DNA of 64,000 nucleotides from Scatosoma sp045643825 (GCA_045643825.1 JAZRFV010000086.1:62001-126000), one strand, 5' to 3'; shown: positions 26,415-35,909, numbered from the stretch's first letter. A program made the numbers and translations. Notes: generated from the sequence alone by a model not told the origin.

Positions 26415-27281
26415 ATGAAAATTTCCGAAAATTGGAAGGATTATTCCATCATCGCTACCGGCGATGGGTACAAATTGGAAAGGTGGAAGGACGTGTATCT
26501 TCTCCGTCCCGATCCGCAGGTAATTTGGGCGGCACAAACGGATTTGTTTGCTTACCCCAAACTCAACGCCTACTACAAGCGTAGTGAAAAGGGCGGCGGC
26601 GGTTGGAAGATGTTAAAACCCTTCCCTGACGAGTGGAATATTTCCTACGATGAACTTGGTGTTCAATTTAAAATCAAGCCTATGGGCTTTAAGCATACTG
26701 GTTTATTCCCTGAACAAGCGGTAAACTGGGAGTACATGACGAAGCTCATTAAAAACGCAGGCAGACCGATTAAGGTATTGAATTTGTTCGCTTATACGGG
26801 CGGCGCGACGGTGGCTTGTGCCAAGGCAGGCGCGCAGGTAACCCACGTAGACGCCGCAAAGGGCATGGTAGAACGTGCAGGTGAAAACGCAAGGCTGTCG
26901 GGGATTGATACGGGCATCCGTTACATCGTAGACGACTGCTTAAAATTTGTGCAAAGGGAAATCCGCCGTGGCAATAAATACGACGCGATTATCATGGATC
27001 CCCCTTCGTACGGCAGAGGTCCCAACGGGGAAATGTGGAAGATTGAAAACGACCTTTACAAGTTTGTAGAGCTGTGTGCAAACGTTCTTTCCGACAATCC
27101 CTTGTTCGTGCTGATCAACAGCTACACGACGGGTTTACAACCTATGGTATTGAAAAACATTTTACAGCTTACCCTCAAGGGTTTCAACGGTAAGGTAGAG
27201 GCGTACGAGGTAGGCATTAAAACGGAAGAGGGGATTTCTCTTCCTTGCGGTGCAGGAGGTATCTTTGTCAATGAATCCTGA
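26415..27281 (+). CDS. Class I SAM-dependent methyltransferase (RlmI/PUA-less rRNA type)
   Basis: A 288-aa Rossmann methyltransferase. LFAYTGGATVACAKAG is the SAM-binding motif I, THVDAAKGMVERAGEN the acidic loop, and IIMDPPSYGRG the D-P-P-S-Y catalytic motif of the RlmI/RlmK-like family that methylates bases in 23S rRNA. The N-terminal part (DGYKLERWKDVYLLRPDPQV) is conserved in a sub-group of this family that lacks the PUA domain. The ATG at 26415 follows AAAGGTG; the upstream in-frame codons from 26232 precede the promoter and are not coding. It overlaps the next gene by 11 bases, which pairs it with another RNA-modifying enzyme. Confidence 0.85.
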   Translation: MKISENWKDYSIIATGDGYKLERWKDVYLLRPDPQVIWAAQTDLFAYPKLNAYYKRSEKGGGGWKMLKPFPDEWNISYDELGVQFKIKPMGFKHTGLFPEQAVNWEYMTKLIKNAGRPIKVLNLFAYTGGATVACAKAGAQVTHVDAAKGMVERAGENARLSGIDTGIRYIVDDCLKFVQREIRRGNKYDAIIMDPPSYGRGPNGEMWKIENDLYKFVELCANVLSDNPLFVLINSYTTGLQPMVLKNILQLTLKGFNGKVEAYEVGIKTEEGISLPCGAGGIFVNES

Positions 27282-28011
27282 AGAAACGAAAGAAATGAAT
27301 AAGGTAGAGGTGGAAACGGAGTTCAACATCCTTTACGAGGACAACCACATTATCGTGGTGCAAAAGCCCCAGATGGTGGCTTGCTGTCCCGACGAAAGCA
27401 AGGATGATAACCTTCTTGACCAAATCAAACGCTACATCAAAGCGGCATACAACAAGCCCGGCAACGTATACGTTGGCTTGGTGCATAGACTTGACCGTCC
27501 TACGGGTGGTGTCATGGTATATGCGAAGACGAGTAAGGCTGCGGCGCGCTTGACCGAAGGCTTGCAAACGGGCGATTTCGAAAAGAAATATCTTGCGGTG
27601 CTTTGCGGTACGCCCGACACCGAACGCGGTACCCTTTGCAACTACCTTCGTAAAAACACGGTCAACAATTTGGTGTACATTTGTACCCCCAGTGAAGAGG
27701 GCGCAAAGTATGCAGAGCTTGACTACCGTGTGGTAGAGGATAAGGCGAAATACTCGCTTGTAGAGGTGCGTTTGCATACGGGTAGAACGCATCAAATCCG
27801 CGTGCAAATGGCAGGTATTTCCCATCCCATTTACGGCGATATGCGTTATGGTGGACCGCTGGCGCAAAAGGGTAAACTGGCGCTTTGGGCATACTCGTTA
27901 TCCTTCTTACATCCCATCACGAAGGAACGCTTAAAATTCATTGCGTATCCCCCCGAAACGGACACCCCTTGGAAGGCGTTCGATTTGACGAAAGCGGTAG
28001 AAATTAAGTAA
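27271..28011 (+). CDS. RluA-family pseudouridine synthase
   Basis: A 246-aa protein with the RluA-type active-site motif HRLDRPTGGVMVYAKT, whose Asp attacks the uridine. LHTGRTHQIRVQMAGISHPI and GDMRYGG are the other conserved blocks. It isomerises specific uridines in 23S rRNA or tRNA. The start is placed at the ATG at 27271 behind AGGAGG (spacing slightly long); an ATG at 27295 is the alternative. It has no S4 domain. It overlaps the methyltransferase gene, so the two form a small rRNA/tRNA-modification operon. Confidence 0.9.
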   Translation: MNPEETKEMNKVEVETEFNILYEDNHIIVVQKPQMVACCPDESKDDNLLDQIKRYIKAAYNKPGNVYVGLVHRLDRPTGGVMVYAKTSKAAARLTEGLQTGDFEKKYLAVLCGTPDTERGTLCNYLRKNTVNNLVYICTPSEEGAKYAELDYRVVEDKAKYSLVEVRLHTGRTHQIRVQMAGISHPIYGDMRYGGPLAQKGKLALWAYSLSFLHPITKERLKFIAYPPETDTPWKAFDLTKAVEIK

Positions 28012-28058
28012 TTTTTCCGCAAAAAAGAAAAAACAAACGAAATAGACCTGAAATGCGT

Positions 28059-28088
28059 TTGACAAAAGGGTGCATTTCGGTGTAAAAT
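28059..28088 (+). promoter_or_regulatory. Promoter for the 839-aa surface protein
   Basis: Consensus TTGACA (28059-28064), an 18-base spacer and TAAAAT (28083-28088). Confidence 0.6.
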
Positions 28089-28157
28089 AATGAAGTACGA
28101 TATTGTATTTCAATGCAAAATATGCAAAAAGTTTACAAATCTAAGAGGCAAATTTTC

Positions 28158-30677
28158 ATGAAAAGAAAGAACAACACATTGTTAACATTGATGCTTGCAG
28201 GCATGCTTTGCGCTGCAACGGCTGGTACGGTAGCGGCGGCTCGTTCTGTAAATGCATCGGCGGATACGACGGCAAAGTCGTACGAATTGACGAAGGTATT
28301 CAATTCCAACGGTACGACGGCAACCATTACGGGTAAAAAGGTAAACGAAACGGACGAAACTCGCGTTGCAGCGTTGACCATGAACAACAACAACTCTGTA
28401 GAGTTCAACCGTAACCTTGCAATCAAATGGTTCACGGCAAAGGATCAGGCATCCTACACGACCATGAAATTCACGTTCGGTGACTTGAATTTCACGGAAA
28501 TGGAATTCGTGTTCGAATCCGTTGCATTGAACGCTGCAAAGGATAACAGCGCAGTTAACAAAATTAAATTTACGAAAGGTGCAGACAATAAAGTTTCCGT
28601 AAAAGTGCTTAACGGCGACGACGACGGTGCAAACGTAGCGGCTGAACCTACGACGATTGCAGAAAAATCGACCATTACCATTTCGCTTACGGACGCTGGT
28701 TGCGACCTTGGCGAATATACGGTAAACCTTAAGGTTGGCGATGAAGCAGCTGCTCCCATCGGTACCTTCACCAACGTTGGTGCGAAGTATTTCTTGAACG
28801 GTACCAACGACGGCAACGATCTTCAGGCGATGGTTGTAAATGCAAAGACCAACGGTACGGCTACGGTGCTTTTCGTTGAAGAAATCAACGGCCAAAGCTT
28901 CCGTGGTATCACCGACGATAACAAGGTGAAAGATACCGCTGCCCCCGTTCTCGTTGTAAACGACGACGTTCGTGGTTTCTTGCTTGGTACGCAGTTCGAG
29001 TTGGATTTCAAAGAAATCGACGTTTTGGACGATTCCTTGACCAGCAAGAAGAGCTTCTATCAATGGAACCCCACCGATACGGCTGTTGCAATGGCGGATA
29101 ACTCGGTAGATTTCAAAAATAGCCTTGTTCCCAACAGCACGACGGGTACCTACTTCATGGATACCATCGTGTACGCAAATGCGGACAACACGGCATTCTC
29201 GAAAGAAGCGCAAGACGGTTACACGAAGACGACCGTATATAGAGTGTTCGATGAAGAATACGTAGCAATCCGCTTTACCTTGGAAGACGACACTTTCACG
29301 GGTACGGGCGAAGATACGCATAAGAAGGCTTCTTACGATTTGTCTTGGTACGCTGACGCAAGCGCAGTAGCAACGAAGGATCTTGGCGAAGTTGAAACCC
29401 ATTACGTTGTTTTGAATCGTAATGCACAAGGTCCCGAGTACAATCTTGACTATACGGATGAGCAGATTAATTTTTACAATGATCAATTAAAGGCAAAAGC
29501 GGATAAGGCTTCTGCAGGTAGTAACGAATACGTGAACCTTCCTTCTTTGGCTTGGTTGATTAGCGATATTGATAACGGTTACCAAACCTTGCAATTTACC
29601 ATCAGCTACAAAACGCCTGGTTCTTCTTCTGCAAAAACGACCTCGAACGTTGACCCGAAGGGCTTGAAGATTTCCGTAGACCAAGCAGGTATGTACGAGT
29701 TTAAGGTATTCGCAAGCGATGCTGCTGGTAACGCGACCTTTGTGGATAAACTCGATAAAGAAGGCAGAGTTGAGTATATGAAGGATGAACACGGCGCGCA
29801 AATCCTTGATGAAAATGGCCAGCCTATCCCTCTTAAAGTAAAGGTAACCACCGCAAACATTTGGGATTTGAAAGAAATTCCTTCCTTCTCCTTCTCGGTA
29901 AAAGGCCAAGGTATGAAGGCGGACGATGGTGAAGACAGCGATCCCATCACCACGAAGATTATCGGTGAGACCTACTCGATGACGGACGTAACCATCGTCG
30001 GTGCTGAAAAGGAAACCTCTCTCGCAAGTTTGTATAAGTTAGACCTTGGTAAATACACCGGTAGCGGTACGTTGGCAATTGAAAAATTGTCTGGTATCAA
30101 GTATAATGCATTGCAAGAAAAAGCAAACGAGTTGATGGCAGATGCAATTAAGGGTGGTGCAACCGCAAGCACGGTTGACCGTCAAGCAATCGCGAAACAA
30201 GCATACATCAACCTCATCGCGGAAGCAATCGGCGGTGAAGTGGAAAAGGTTGCTGAAATCTTCGTTGCAATTGACGAATTTGACAGCCGTATCTCCGAAG
30301 AAGAAAATGCAGAAGCTTGGGCAAACAGCGACAACAAGTATAACTGGAACGCTGACAGTAAGAGCTTTACCACCGCAGAAAGCGGCTTGTATATCATCGT
30401 TGTAAGCTATTGGGATGCAGCGGTGCCTGGCAGCGTAAACACCGTACCTGCATATCAGCTTATCGAAGTTGAATCGGAAGCGGACGTAATCAAGGGCGAA
30501 ACGGAATGGTTGAAGAAAAACCTTGTATCCGTAATCCTCTTCTCGGTTGCAGCGGTAATGCTTATCCTCATCATCATTCTCTTGCTTGTGAAACCTTCCG
30601 ATGAAACGTTGGAAGACGTAGATAAGAAGATTATTTCCAAGAGAAAAGAAGCAACGGATAAACACAAGAAAAACTAA
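28158..30677 (+). CDS. Uncharacterised surface protein with C-terminal membrane anchor (839 aa)
   Basis: I do not recognise a named family. An N-terminal signal peptide (MKRKNNTLLTLMLAGMLCAA, cleavage near VNASA) leads to a long extracellular part rich in beta-strand, Asp, Lys and Thr. A segment at about 265-420, beginning DTAAPVLVVNDDVRGFLLGT, and one at about 500-560 ending EFKVFASDAAGNATF look like bacterial Ig- or cadherin-like domains. Near the end is WLKKNLVSVILFSVAAVMLI, a single membrane helix, then about 35 basic and charged cytoplasmic residues (KIISKRKEATDKHKKN). It therefore stands on the cell surface with its C-terminus inside. The start is the ATG at 28158 behind AGAGG. It is a single-gene unit with its own promoter and terminator. 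Confidence 0.75.
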   Translation: MKRKNNTLLTLMLAGMLCAATAGTVAAARSVNASADTTAKSYELTKVFNSNGTTATITGKKVNETDETRVAALTMNNNNSVEFNRNLAIKWFTAKDQASYTTMKFTFGDLNFTEMEFVFESVALNAAKDNSAVNKIKFTKGADNKVSVKVLNGDDDGANVAAEPTTIAEKSTITISLTDAGCDLGEYTVNLKVGDEAAAPIGTFTNVGAKYFLNGTNDGNDLQAMVVNAKTNGTATVLFVEEINGQSFRGITDDNKVKDTAAPVLVVNDDVRGFLLGTQFELDFKEIDVLDDSLTSKKSFYQWNPTDTAVAMADNSVDFKNSLVPNSTTGTYFMDTIVYANADNTAFSKEAQDGYTKTTVYRVFDEEYVAIRFTLEDDTFTGTGEDTHKKASYDLSWYADASAVATKDLGEVETHYVVLNRNAQGPEYNLDYTDEQINFYNDQLKAKADKASAGSNEYVNLPSLAWLISDIDNGYQTLQFTISYKTPGSSSAKTTSNVDPKGLKISVDQAGMYEFKVFASDAAGNATFVDKLDKEGRVEYMKDEHGAQILDENGQPIPLKVKVTTANIWDLKEIPSFSFSVKGQGMKADDGEDSDPITTKIIGETYSMTDVTIVGAEKETSLASLYKLDLGKYTGSGTLAIEKLSGIKYNALQEKANELMADAIKGGATASTVDRQAIAKQAYINLIAEAIGGEVEKVAEIFVAIDEFDSRISEEENAEAWANSDNKYNWNADSKSFTTAESGLYIIVVSYWDAAVPGSVNTVPAYQLIEVESEADVIKGETEWLKKNLVSVILFSVAAVMLILIIILLLVKPSDETLEDVDKKIISKRKEATDKHKKN

Positions 30678-30687
30678 AATAAACGTG

Positions 30688-30722
30688 AAAGAGTGACGCT
30701 TGCTCGTCACTCTTTTATTTTT
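30688..30722 (+). terminator. Rho-independent terminator after the 839-aa gene
   Basis: A perfect 11-bp stem, AAAGAGTGACG / CGTCACTCTTT, with a 6-base loop is followed by TTATTTTTT. Confidence 0.93.
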
Positions 30723-30773
30723 TGCGATGCAGGAAATTTCTGCAAAATTTACATAGAAAAATTAAAAAGCCTA

Positions 30774-30801
30774 TTGACATTTTTGTGCATTGTATTATAA
30801 T
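30774..30801 (+). promoter_or_regulatory. Promoter for the glycyl-radical operon
   Basis: Consensus TTGACA (30774-30779), a 16-base spacer and perfect TATAAT (30796-30801), 28 bases before the start codon. Confidence 0.8.
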
Positions 30802-30829
30802 GTAAGTATCCTTAAAAAAGGGGGGTTTT

Positions 30830-33070
30830 ATGTTTACCACGTTTGATAAAGACAGGTATTATATCGAAAGAAAATATCATATCCCCGAGGAGCCGTTCAA
30901 CAGTTACGCGCGTTGGAATTATCACGGCTATCCTTACGATGAAAGCACGGGGCTCAGCGACGAGGAAATGCAGGACGGCTTGAAAAAATTGCGTGAGGAA
31001 ATCAAGGGGGATACCCATCCTTTGCAAAAGGCAAAGCTGTTTGCCTACGTCCTTGATCATACCCGCATTGACGTCAGCGAGCACGATTATTTTATCGGTA
31101 TGTGGTCGTGGGGAAGGCCCATTTCTCCCCATTGCGTTTACCCTTGGAGCGAGGAAAATAAACGCTTATACCCGACCTCCTTGGAAAAGATAGGGGCGTT
31201 TGATCGTTCGGGGGCGGCGTTCGGCTTTTTAGATTTTGACCATACCGTACCCGATTGGGATGCGCTCTTATCCCTTGGCTTTGCAGGGATTTTACAACGC
31301 TTACACGATTCGTACAATTGTTTAACCAAGAAAGGTGGTGTCAGCCCTACGCAAAGGGCCTTTTACGAGGCTTGCGTGATGGAATATGAGGCGATTTTGC
31401 GGTTTATCGACCGTTTGTACCAATACGCCTTGACGAAAACCCACGATAAGGCGACTGCGTATGCAAACTGCCTTCGTTCCTTGCGTGATGGTGCCCCCAC
31501 GGACAGCTACGAGGCGATGCAGCTTATCTATATCTACTTCATGATTAGTGAGAGCGTCGAGCATTTCCAGGTGCGTTCGCTTGGGTATGGGTTGGATGCC
31601 TCCTTGTATCCCTTTTTCAAGAAGGATATCGAGAGTGGTAGGTATACCAAGGCGCAAATTGGCGAATTTTTGGCGTATTTTCTGATGCAATGGTCGGCAA
31701 TCGGCAATTATTGGGGACAACCCATGTATTTGGGCGGTCGGGATAGTAAGGGCAACTGCAAGGTGAACGAGCTGTCCTATTATATCCTCGAAATTTACGA
31801 TAAATTGGGCCTTTACAACCCCAAAATACAGATAAAGGTATCGAAAAATACACCCAAGGACTTTATTTGTCAAGCCTTGAAGATGGTGCAGGGTGGCAAC
31901 ACCAGCCTCGTCTTTTGCCACGACGAAATGATTGTGAAATGCCTTATGTCGCGTGGCTTTACCTATGAGGAGGCACTCGACTCCGTGATTAGTGGCTGTT
32001 ACGAGTATAAGAGTAAAAAAGGCGGGGTAGGTATCAGTGGTTTCTACGTGAACGCCGTGAAACCTATTTCCTATGTTTTTGACGACGGCTTTGACCGTTT
32101 GACCAACCTCCAAATCGGTGTAAGAACGGGCGAAATCACCGCTTTTACGAGCTTTGAGGCGTTCTACAGAGCCTATTTAACCCAATTAAGACATATCGCC
32201 AGCTCCTACATAAAGGCGTTGTATTCCTTTGAACGGACGATGCATTACACCAATCCCTCCATGATGTTTTCTTCCACGATGAAACCGTGCGTGGAAGGGC
32301 TGACGGACGCCTATGAAAACGCCATTTCCAACACCTCAACCTTGCTCTTGTCTGGGCTTGCTACGGCGGTGGACGGCTTGATGGCTGTGTACGAGCTGGT
32401 TTTTGAAAAGAAAGTAACTACCCTTACGGAGCTGAAAACAGCGTTGGAAAACGATTGGGTAGGGTACGAATTGTTGCAACGCAAAGCGTTGAACTGCCGT
32501 CATAAATATGGGCGTGGGGACGAGGTTGCGGATAGCTATGCGGCGGCAATCATTCGGTGCCTTTCGGACGTGATTGCAGGGCTGAAAAACGGACACGAGC
32601 AGCCATGGTTGATGGAGCTTCACTCTGCCCGTGCGTTTATTGTACAGGGCGAAAAAACGCTCGCTACCCCCGATGGTAGAAAGGGCGGTGAAGAGCTCTC
32701 GAAAAACGCTTCCCCCCACCCAGGTATGGATCGAAATGGCGTAACCGCCTTAATTCACTCGGCAACGGCTATCGATACGGTGCTTGCAAACGTCGGTTTT
32801 TGCTTGGACGTAATGCTCCACCCGACCACCGTGCAGGGCGAGGAAGGGGTAGAGGTGTTGTATCAAGTGATGCGTACCTATATGGACAAGGGCGGTCAAA
32901 GTATTCACTTTAATATTTTTAACGCGGATATGCTCCGTGATGCACAGGTCCACCCTGAAAAATACGAAAACCTGCAGGTGCGTGTTTGCGGTTGGAACGT
33001 GCTGTGGAATAATATGTCAAAGACGGAACAGGACGCATATATTTTGCGCGCGGAGAGCATTGCGGAGTAA
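30830..33070 (+). CDS. Glycyl-radical enzyme, divergent, substrate unknown
   Basis: A 746-aa member of the pyruvate formate-lyase superfamily. Cys390 in ISGCYEYKSKKGG is the thiyl-radical cysteine. The G-C-x-E pattern, with Glu two residues later, is the signature of the lyase/dehydratase branch (diol and choline type) rather than the C-C pair of pyruvate formate-lyase. The glycyl radical would sit at Gly721 in VRVCGWN, 26 residues from the end, as in the family. The N-terminus (YYIERKYHIPEEPFNSY) is unlike the named classes I know. The operon adds a sugar-lactonase-like protein, the activase and an alpha/beta hydrolase, so the substrate is probably a sugar, polyol or sugar acid; that is inference. 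AAGGGGGG precedes the ATG. Confidence 0.88.
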   Translation: MFTTFDKDRYYIERKYHIPEEPFNSYARWNYHGYPYDESTGLSDEEMQDGLKKLREEIKGDTHPLQKAKLFAYVLDHTRIDVSEHDYFIGMWSWGRPISPHCVYPWSEENKRLYPTSLEKIGAFDRSGAAFGFLDFDHTVPDWDALLSLGFAGILQRLHDSYNCLTKKGGVSPTQRAFYEACVMEYEAILRFIDRLYQYALTKTHDKATAYANCLRSLRDGAPTDSYEAMQLIYIYFMISESVEHFQVRSLGYGLDASLYPFFKKDIESGRYTKAQIGEFLAYFLMQWSAIGNYWGQPMYLGGRDSKGNCKVNELSYYILEIYDKLGLYNPKIQIKVSKNTPKDFICQALKMVQGGNTSLVFCHDEMIVKCLMSRGFTYEEALDSVISGCYEYKSKKGGVGISGFYVNAVKPISYVFDDGFDRLTNLQIGVRTGEITAFTSFEAFYRAYLTQLRHIASSYIKALYSFERTMHYTNPSMMFSSTMKPCVEGLTDAYENAISNTSTLLLSGLATAVDGLMAVYELVFEKKVTTLTELKTALENDWVGYELLQRKALNCRHKYGRGDEVADSYAAAIIRCLSDVIAGLKNGHEQPWLMELHSARAFIVQGEKTLATPDGRKGGEELSKNASPHPGMDRNGVTALIHSATAIDTVLANVGFCLDVMLHPTTVQGEEGVEVLYQVMRTYMDKGGQSIHFNIFNADMLRDAQVHPEKYENLQVRVCGWNVLWNNMSKTEQDAYILRAESIAE

Positions 33071-33082
33071 GAGGGAAAAACG

Positions 33083-33937
33083 GTGAAGGTTTTAACGGAA
33101 AAACGCTGTATCATCGGCGAAGGGCCGATTTGGAACGAGAAAGAGGGGCGGCTGTATCTTACCAACGGCTTTCAGAAGGAAATTTGTTGGTATGATTTTG
33201 CCTCGGACGAGCTTTGTGTTCGGACCCTGCCGTTTGGCGTTTCCGCAATGGCGTTTGACAAGGAAAATCGACTGATTGTTTCTCATGCCGCAGGCGTAAG
33301 CATCTTAAACGACGACGATACCCTTACCCCCTTGTATGATACGAAAAAATACAAAATTAGGCACGCAGGGGATATGAAGGTTGGCCCCGACGGAGCCATT
33401 TACGTCGGTACGGTCAGCGAAAAGTTTTGGGGGATTTCCGAGAAGGTGGATGGAAAATTCTACCGCATTTCAACGGACGGCGAGGTGACGGTTTTACTAA
33501 ACGAGCTTTGCCTTTCCAACGGTTTCGATTGGTCAATCGATGAAAAAATGCTCTATCACGCCGATACCGGCTCCCATATAATCAAGGAATATTTCTTTGA
33601 TAAAAACACGGGTAAAATCGAGTTTAGTGGCAGGCAGGTATGCGTTGAAGGTGTGGATGGGCTTGCCATCGGGCAGGATAATTGCCTTTACGTCAGCTGT
33701 TCTTGGCGGAAATGTGTGGCGGTTGTCGATTGTGCAACGATGGGCATTCAGTCCGTTATTCCCTTCAAGGATACCTTTCCGATGAGCTGTTGTTTTTGTG
33801 GGAAGGATATGGATATTTTGGCGGTAACCACGGCGAGTGATACTGCCGATTTGGAACGAGATAAAAATGCAGGCTTTACTCTGTTAAAGAAAATGGATAT
33901 CATGGGGCGAAAGCCGTATATTTACGATAGGAAGTAA
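33083..33937 (+). CDS. SMP-30/gluconolactonase/LRE family protein
   Basis: A 284-aa six-bladed beta-propeller of the regucalcin/gluconolactonase family. The metal ligands map to Glu in IGEGPIWNEKEGRLYLTN, Asn in CLSNGFDWSID and Asp in MLYHADTGSH. These enzymes hydrolyse sugar lactones to sugar acids with Ca or Zn. The gene starts at a GTG behind GAGGG. It sits between the glycyl-radical enzyme and its activase, 12 and 2 bases from them, which ties its substrate to the radical enzyme's. Confidence 0.85.
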   Translation: MKVLTEKRCIIGEGPIWNEKEGRLYLTNGFQKEICWYDFASDELCVRTLPFGVSAMAFDKENRLIVSHAAGVSILNDDDTLTPLYDTKKYKIRHAGDMKVGPDGAIYVGTVSEKFWGISEKVDGKFYRISTDGEVTVLLNELCLSNGFDWSIDEKMLYHADTGSHIIKEYFFDKNTGKIEFSGRQVCVEGVDGLAIGQDNCLYVSCSWRKCVAVVDCATMGIQSVIPFKDTFPMSCCFCGKDMDILAVTTASDTADLERDKNAGFTLLKKMDIMGRKPYIYDRK

Positions 33938-33939
33938 CG

Positions 33940-34824
33940 ATGAAGGCAAGGATTTTTGAAATCAAACGGTTTGCCGTCCACGACGGCGATGGCATTCGTA
34001 CCACCGTATTTTTTAAGGGGTGTCCCCTGCGGTGCGTGTGGTGTCACAACCCCGAGGGGCTCTCGGGGGAGGCGGAGCTTGCCTATTTTACCCATAAGTG
34101 TATCCATTGTGGGGAGTGCGTGGCGATTTGTCCAACAAAGGCGCACACGCTGACGGACGGTATCCACCGCTTTGATCGTGAAAAATGTATCGCCTGCGGA
34201 AGGTGTGCGGATGCTTGCCTTGGCAATGCCTTGACCTTGTACGGAAAGGAATACACGGTGGAGGAACTACTGCCCATTTTATTGAAGGATAAGGAGTTTT
34301 ACGACAACTCGGGCGGGGGTGTTACCCTTTCGGGTGGGGAATGTCTATTGCAAGCGGATTTTTGCGTGGACCTCTTGAAGAGATTGAAGGAAAACGGCGT
34401 GCATACCGCCGTAGATACCTGCGGATGGGTAGCGCAAGGGGCTCTTGATAAGGTCTTGCCGTATACCGATGTGTTCCTTTACGATGTGAAAGCCATTGAC
34501 GAGGGCGTGCATACCGCCTGTACGGGGCAGGGCAATCGTATGGTTTTGGATAACCTTTCTTATCTAAATGAGAAGGGGGCGGCTGTGGAAATTCGCATTC
34601 CCTTCGTACCCGACTTCAATGATAAAGAAGTGGAAAAGATGGGGGCGTTTTTAAGTCGTTTTGGAAACATAAAAAAGGTGCGTGTGCTTGCCTATCACAA
34701 CCTGGCGGGCTCGAAATATGCCGCACTAAACATCACAAATACTTTGCCGAAACGCCTACCTACAGAGGTGGAAATTGCGACCGTCAAGGAACGCTTAAAA
34801 GAGTACAATTTACCCATCGTTTGA
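33940..34824 (+). CDS. Glycyl-radical enzyme activating enzyme (radical SAM)
   Basis: A 294-aa radical SAM protein. FFKGCPLRCVWCHNPEG carries the C-x3-C-x2-C ligands of the SAM-cleaving cluster (residues about 30-37). An insert of about 55 residues contains two ferredoxin-type [4Fe-4S] motifs, CIHCGECVAICPTKAH and CIACGRCADACLGNAL, as in activases of glycerol, choline and benzylsuccinate-type enzymes and unlike the short PflA. It also has GGGVTLSGGECLLQ, the G-G-E motif. It abstracts hydrogen from Gly721 of the radical enzyme two genes upstream. The start is only two bases after the lactonase stop. Confidence 0.95.
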   Translation: MKARIFEIKRFAVHDGDGIRTTVFFKGCPLRCVWCHNPEGLSGEAELAYFTHKCIHCGECVAICPTKAHTLTDGIHRFDREKCIACGRCADACLGNALTLYGKEYTVEELLPILLKDKEFYDNSGGGVTLSGGECLLQADFCVDLLKRLKENGVHTAVDTCGWVAQGALDKVLPYTDVFLYDVKAIDEGVHTACTGQGNRMVLDNLSYLNEKGAAVEIRIPFVPDFNDKEVEKMGAFLSRFGNIKKVRVLAYHNLAGSKYAALNITNTLPKRLPTEVEIATVKERLKEYNLPIV

Positions 34825-34863
34825 TACATGGTATGGGCAAAATTATAAATGAGGGAGAAAATT

Positions 34864-35886
34864 ATGATTAACGGAGATGCATTACACGAATCGTTGTGGA
34901 AGAAAATGACACCTGCCTTAAGCGATAGAACAGGCAAGGATTTTGGCGTTTGGAAGGAAGAAATCCGCCAAAAGTTTATCGAGCTGACGGGGCTTGACGA
35001 AATTGCAAAAAACACCTGCCCCTTAAACGTGCAGGTGGAATGGGAAAAGGAGGAAGAAACCTATCGTTTGATTCGTTTCACCTTTGATAGCGAGCTGGGG
35101 GAAACGGTGCCCTGCTACTTGGTTATCCCCAAAACGGGCAAGGAAAAATATCCCGTGGCAATCACCCTGCAGGGGCATTCTACGGGCGCGCATAACTCCA
35201 TCGGCGTGGTGAAATTTGACGAGGATAAGGGGTATCAGCCCCGTGGTGCATTCGCTTTGCAGGCTGCGGAGAACGGCTTTGCCGCACTCGTTATCGAACA
35301 GCGTGGCATGGGGGAACGAAAGCCTACGAAGGACAACCGTGCGAAGAATATCAACTGCTGGTATGCGGTTGGTGTGGCGTTGTTGCTCGGTAGAACCATC
35401 CTTGGGGAGCGTATTTGGGACGTGCATAAAGCCATCGATGCCCTTGCGTTTTTTAAGGAGTGCGATTTGGACAAGATATTGATTACGGGCTCCTCGGGTG
35501 GTGGTACGGCTTCGTACTATGCGGCGTGCTACGACGAACGTATCAAGCTTGCCGCACCCAACTGTGCATTTTGCCCTTATCCCGAATCGATTTTGGACAT
35601 TTGGCATTGCTCCTGCAACTATATCCCCTCGGCGTTTAAGTGGTTTGACATGCAGGATTTGTCTTGTATGATTGCTCCTCGTCCCTTGCTTGTGATGTCG
35701 GGGAAGGAGGATGATATTTTCCCGATTGAAGGTGTGGAAAGAGGGTTTAAGACGGTGCAAGAGATTTACGCATCGGCAGGTGCGAAGGATAATTGCCGTT
35801 TGGTGACGACACCCAAGGGGCATTGGTGGTGCGTGGACATCGTTTGGCCTTCCATTTTGGAGGAAACGAAAAAACTCGGCTGGTAA
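34864..35886 (+). CDS. Alpha/beta hydrolase, acetyl-xylan-esterase/dienelactone-hydrolase-like
   Basis: A 340-aa cytoplasmic alpha/beta hydrolase. The nucleophile Ser is in ITGSSGGGTASY, the acid probably Asp in MSGKEDDIFP, and the His in TTPKGHWWC. ITLQGHSTGAHNS corresponds to the oxyanion-hole strand. The length and central EQRGMGERKP resemble acetyl-esterase (Abhydrolase_7/AXE1-like) proteins that remove acetyl groups from sugars. The ATG at 34864 follows GAGGGAG; an ATG at 34849 overlaps that site and is rejected. It is the last gene of the glycyl-radical operon and ends in a hairpin. A sugar ester or lactone substrate fits but is inferred. Confidence 0.8.
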   Translation: MINGDALHESLWKKMTPALSDRTGKDFGVWKEEIRQKFIELTGLDEIAKNTCPLNVQVEWEKEEETYRLIRFTFDSELGETVPCYLVIPKTGKEKYPVAITLQGHSTGAHNSIGVVKFDEDKGYQPRGAFALQAAENGFAALVIEQRGMGERKPTKDNRAKNINCWYAVGVALLLGRTILGERIWDVHKAIDALAFFKECDLDKILITGSSGGGTASYYAACYDERIKLAAPNCAFCPYPESILDIWHCSCNYIPSAFKWFDMQDLSCMIAPRPLLVMSGKEDDIFPIEGVERGFKTVQEIYASAGAKDNCRLVTTPKGHWWCVDIVWPSILEETKKLGW

Positions 35887-35909
35887 ATAGTATTACAAAT
35901 AAGGTGAAA

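Noticed and set aside
28090..28161. 23-codon ORF MKYDIVFQCKICKKFTNLRGKF with stop overlapping the 839-aa start, as a third small upstream ORF
   Set aside because: Its ATG lies two bases after the predicted -10 element, so it would be at or before the transcription start. It has no ribosome site, and it does not resemble the two small proteins at 1380 and 6976.
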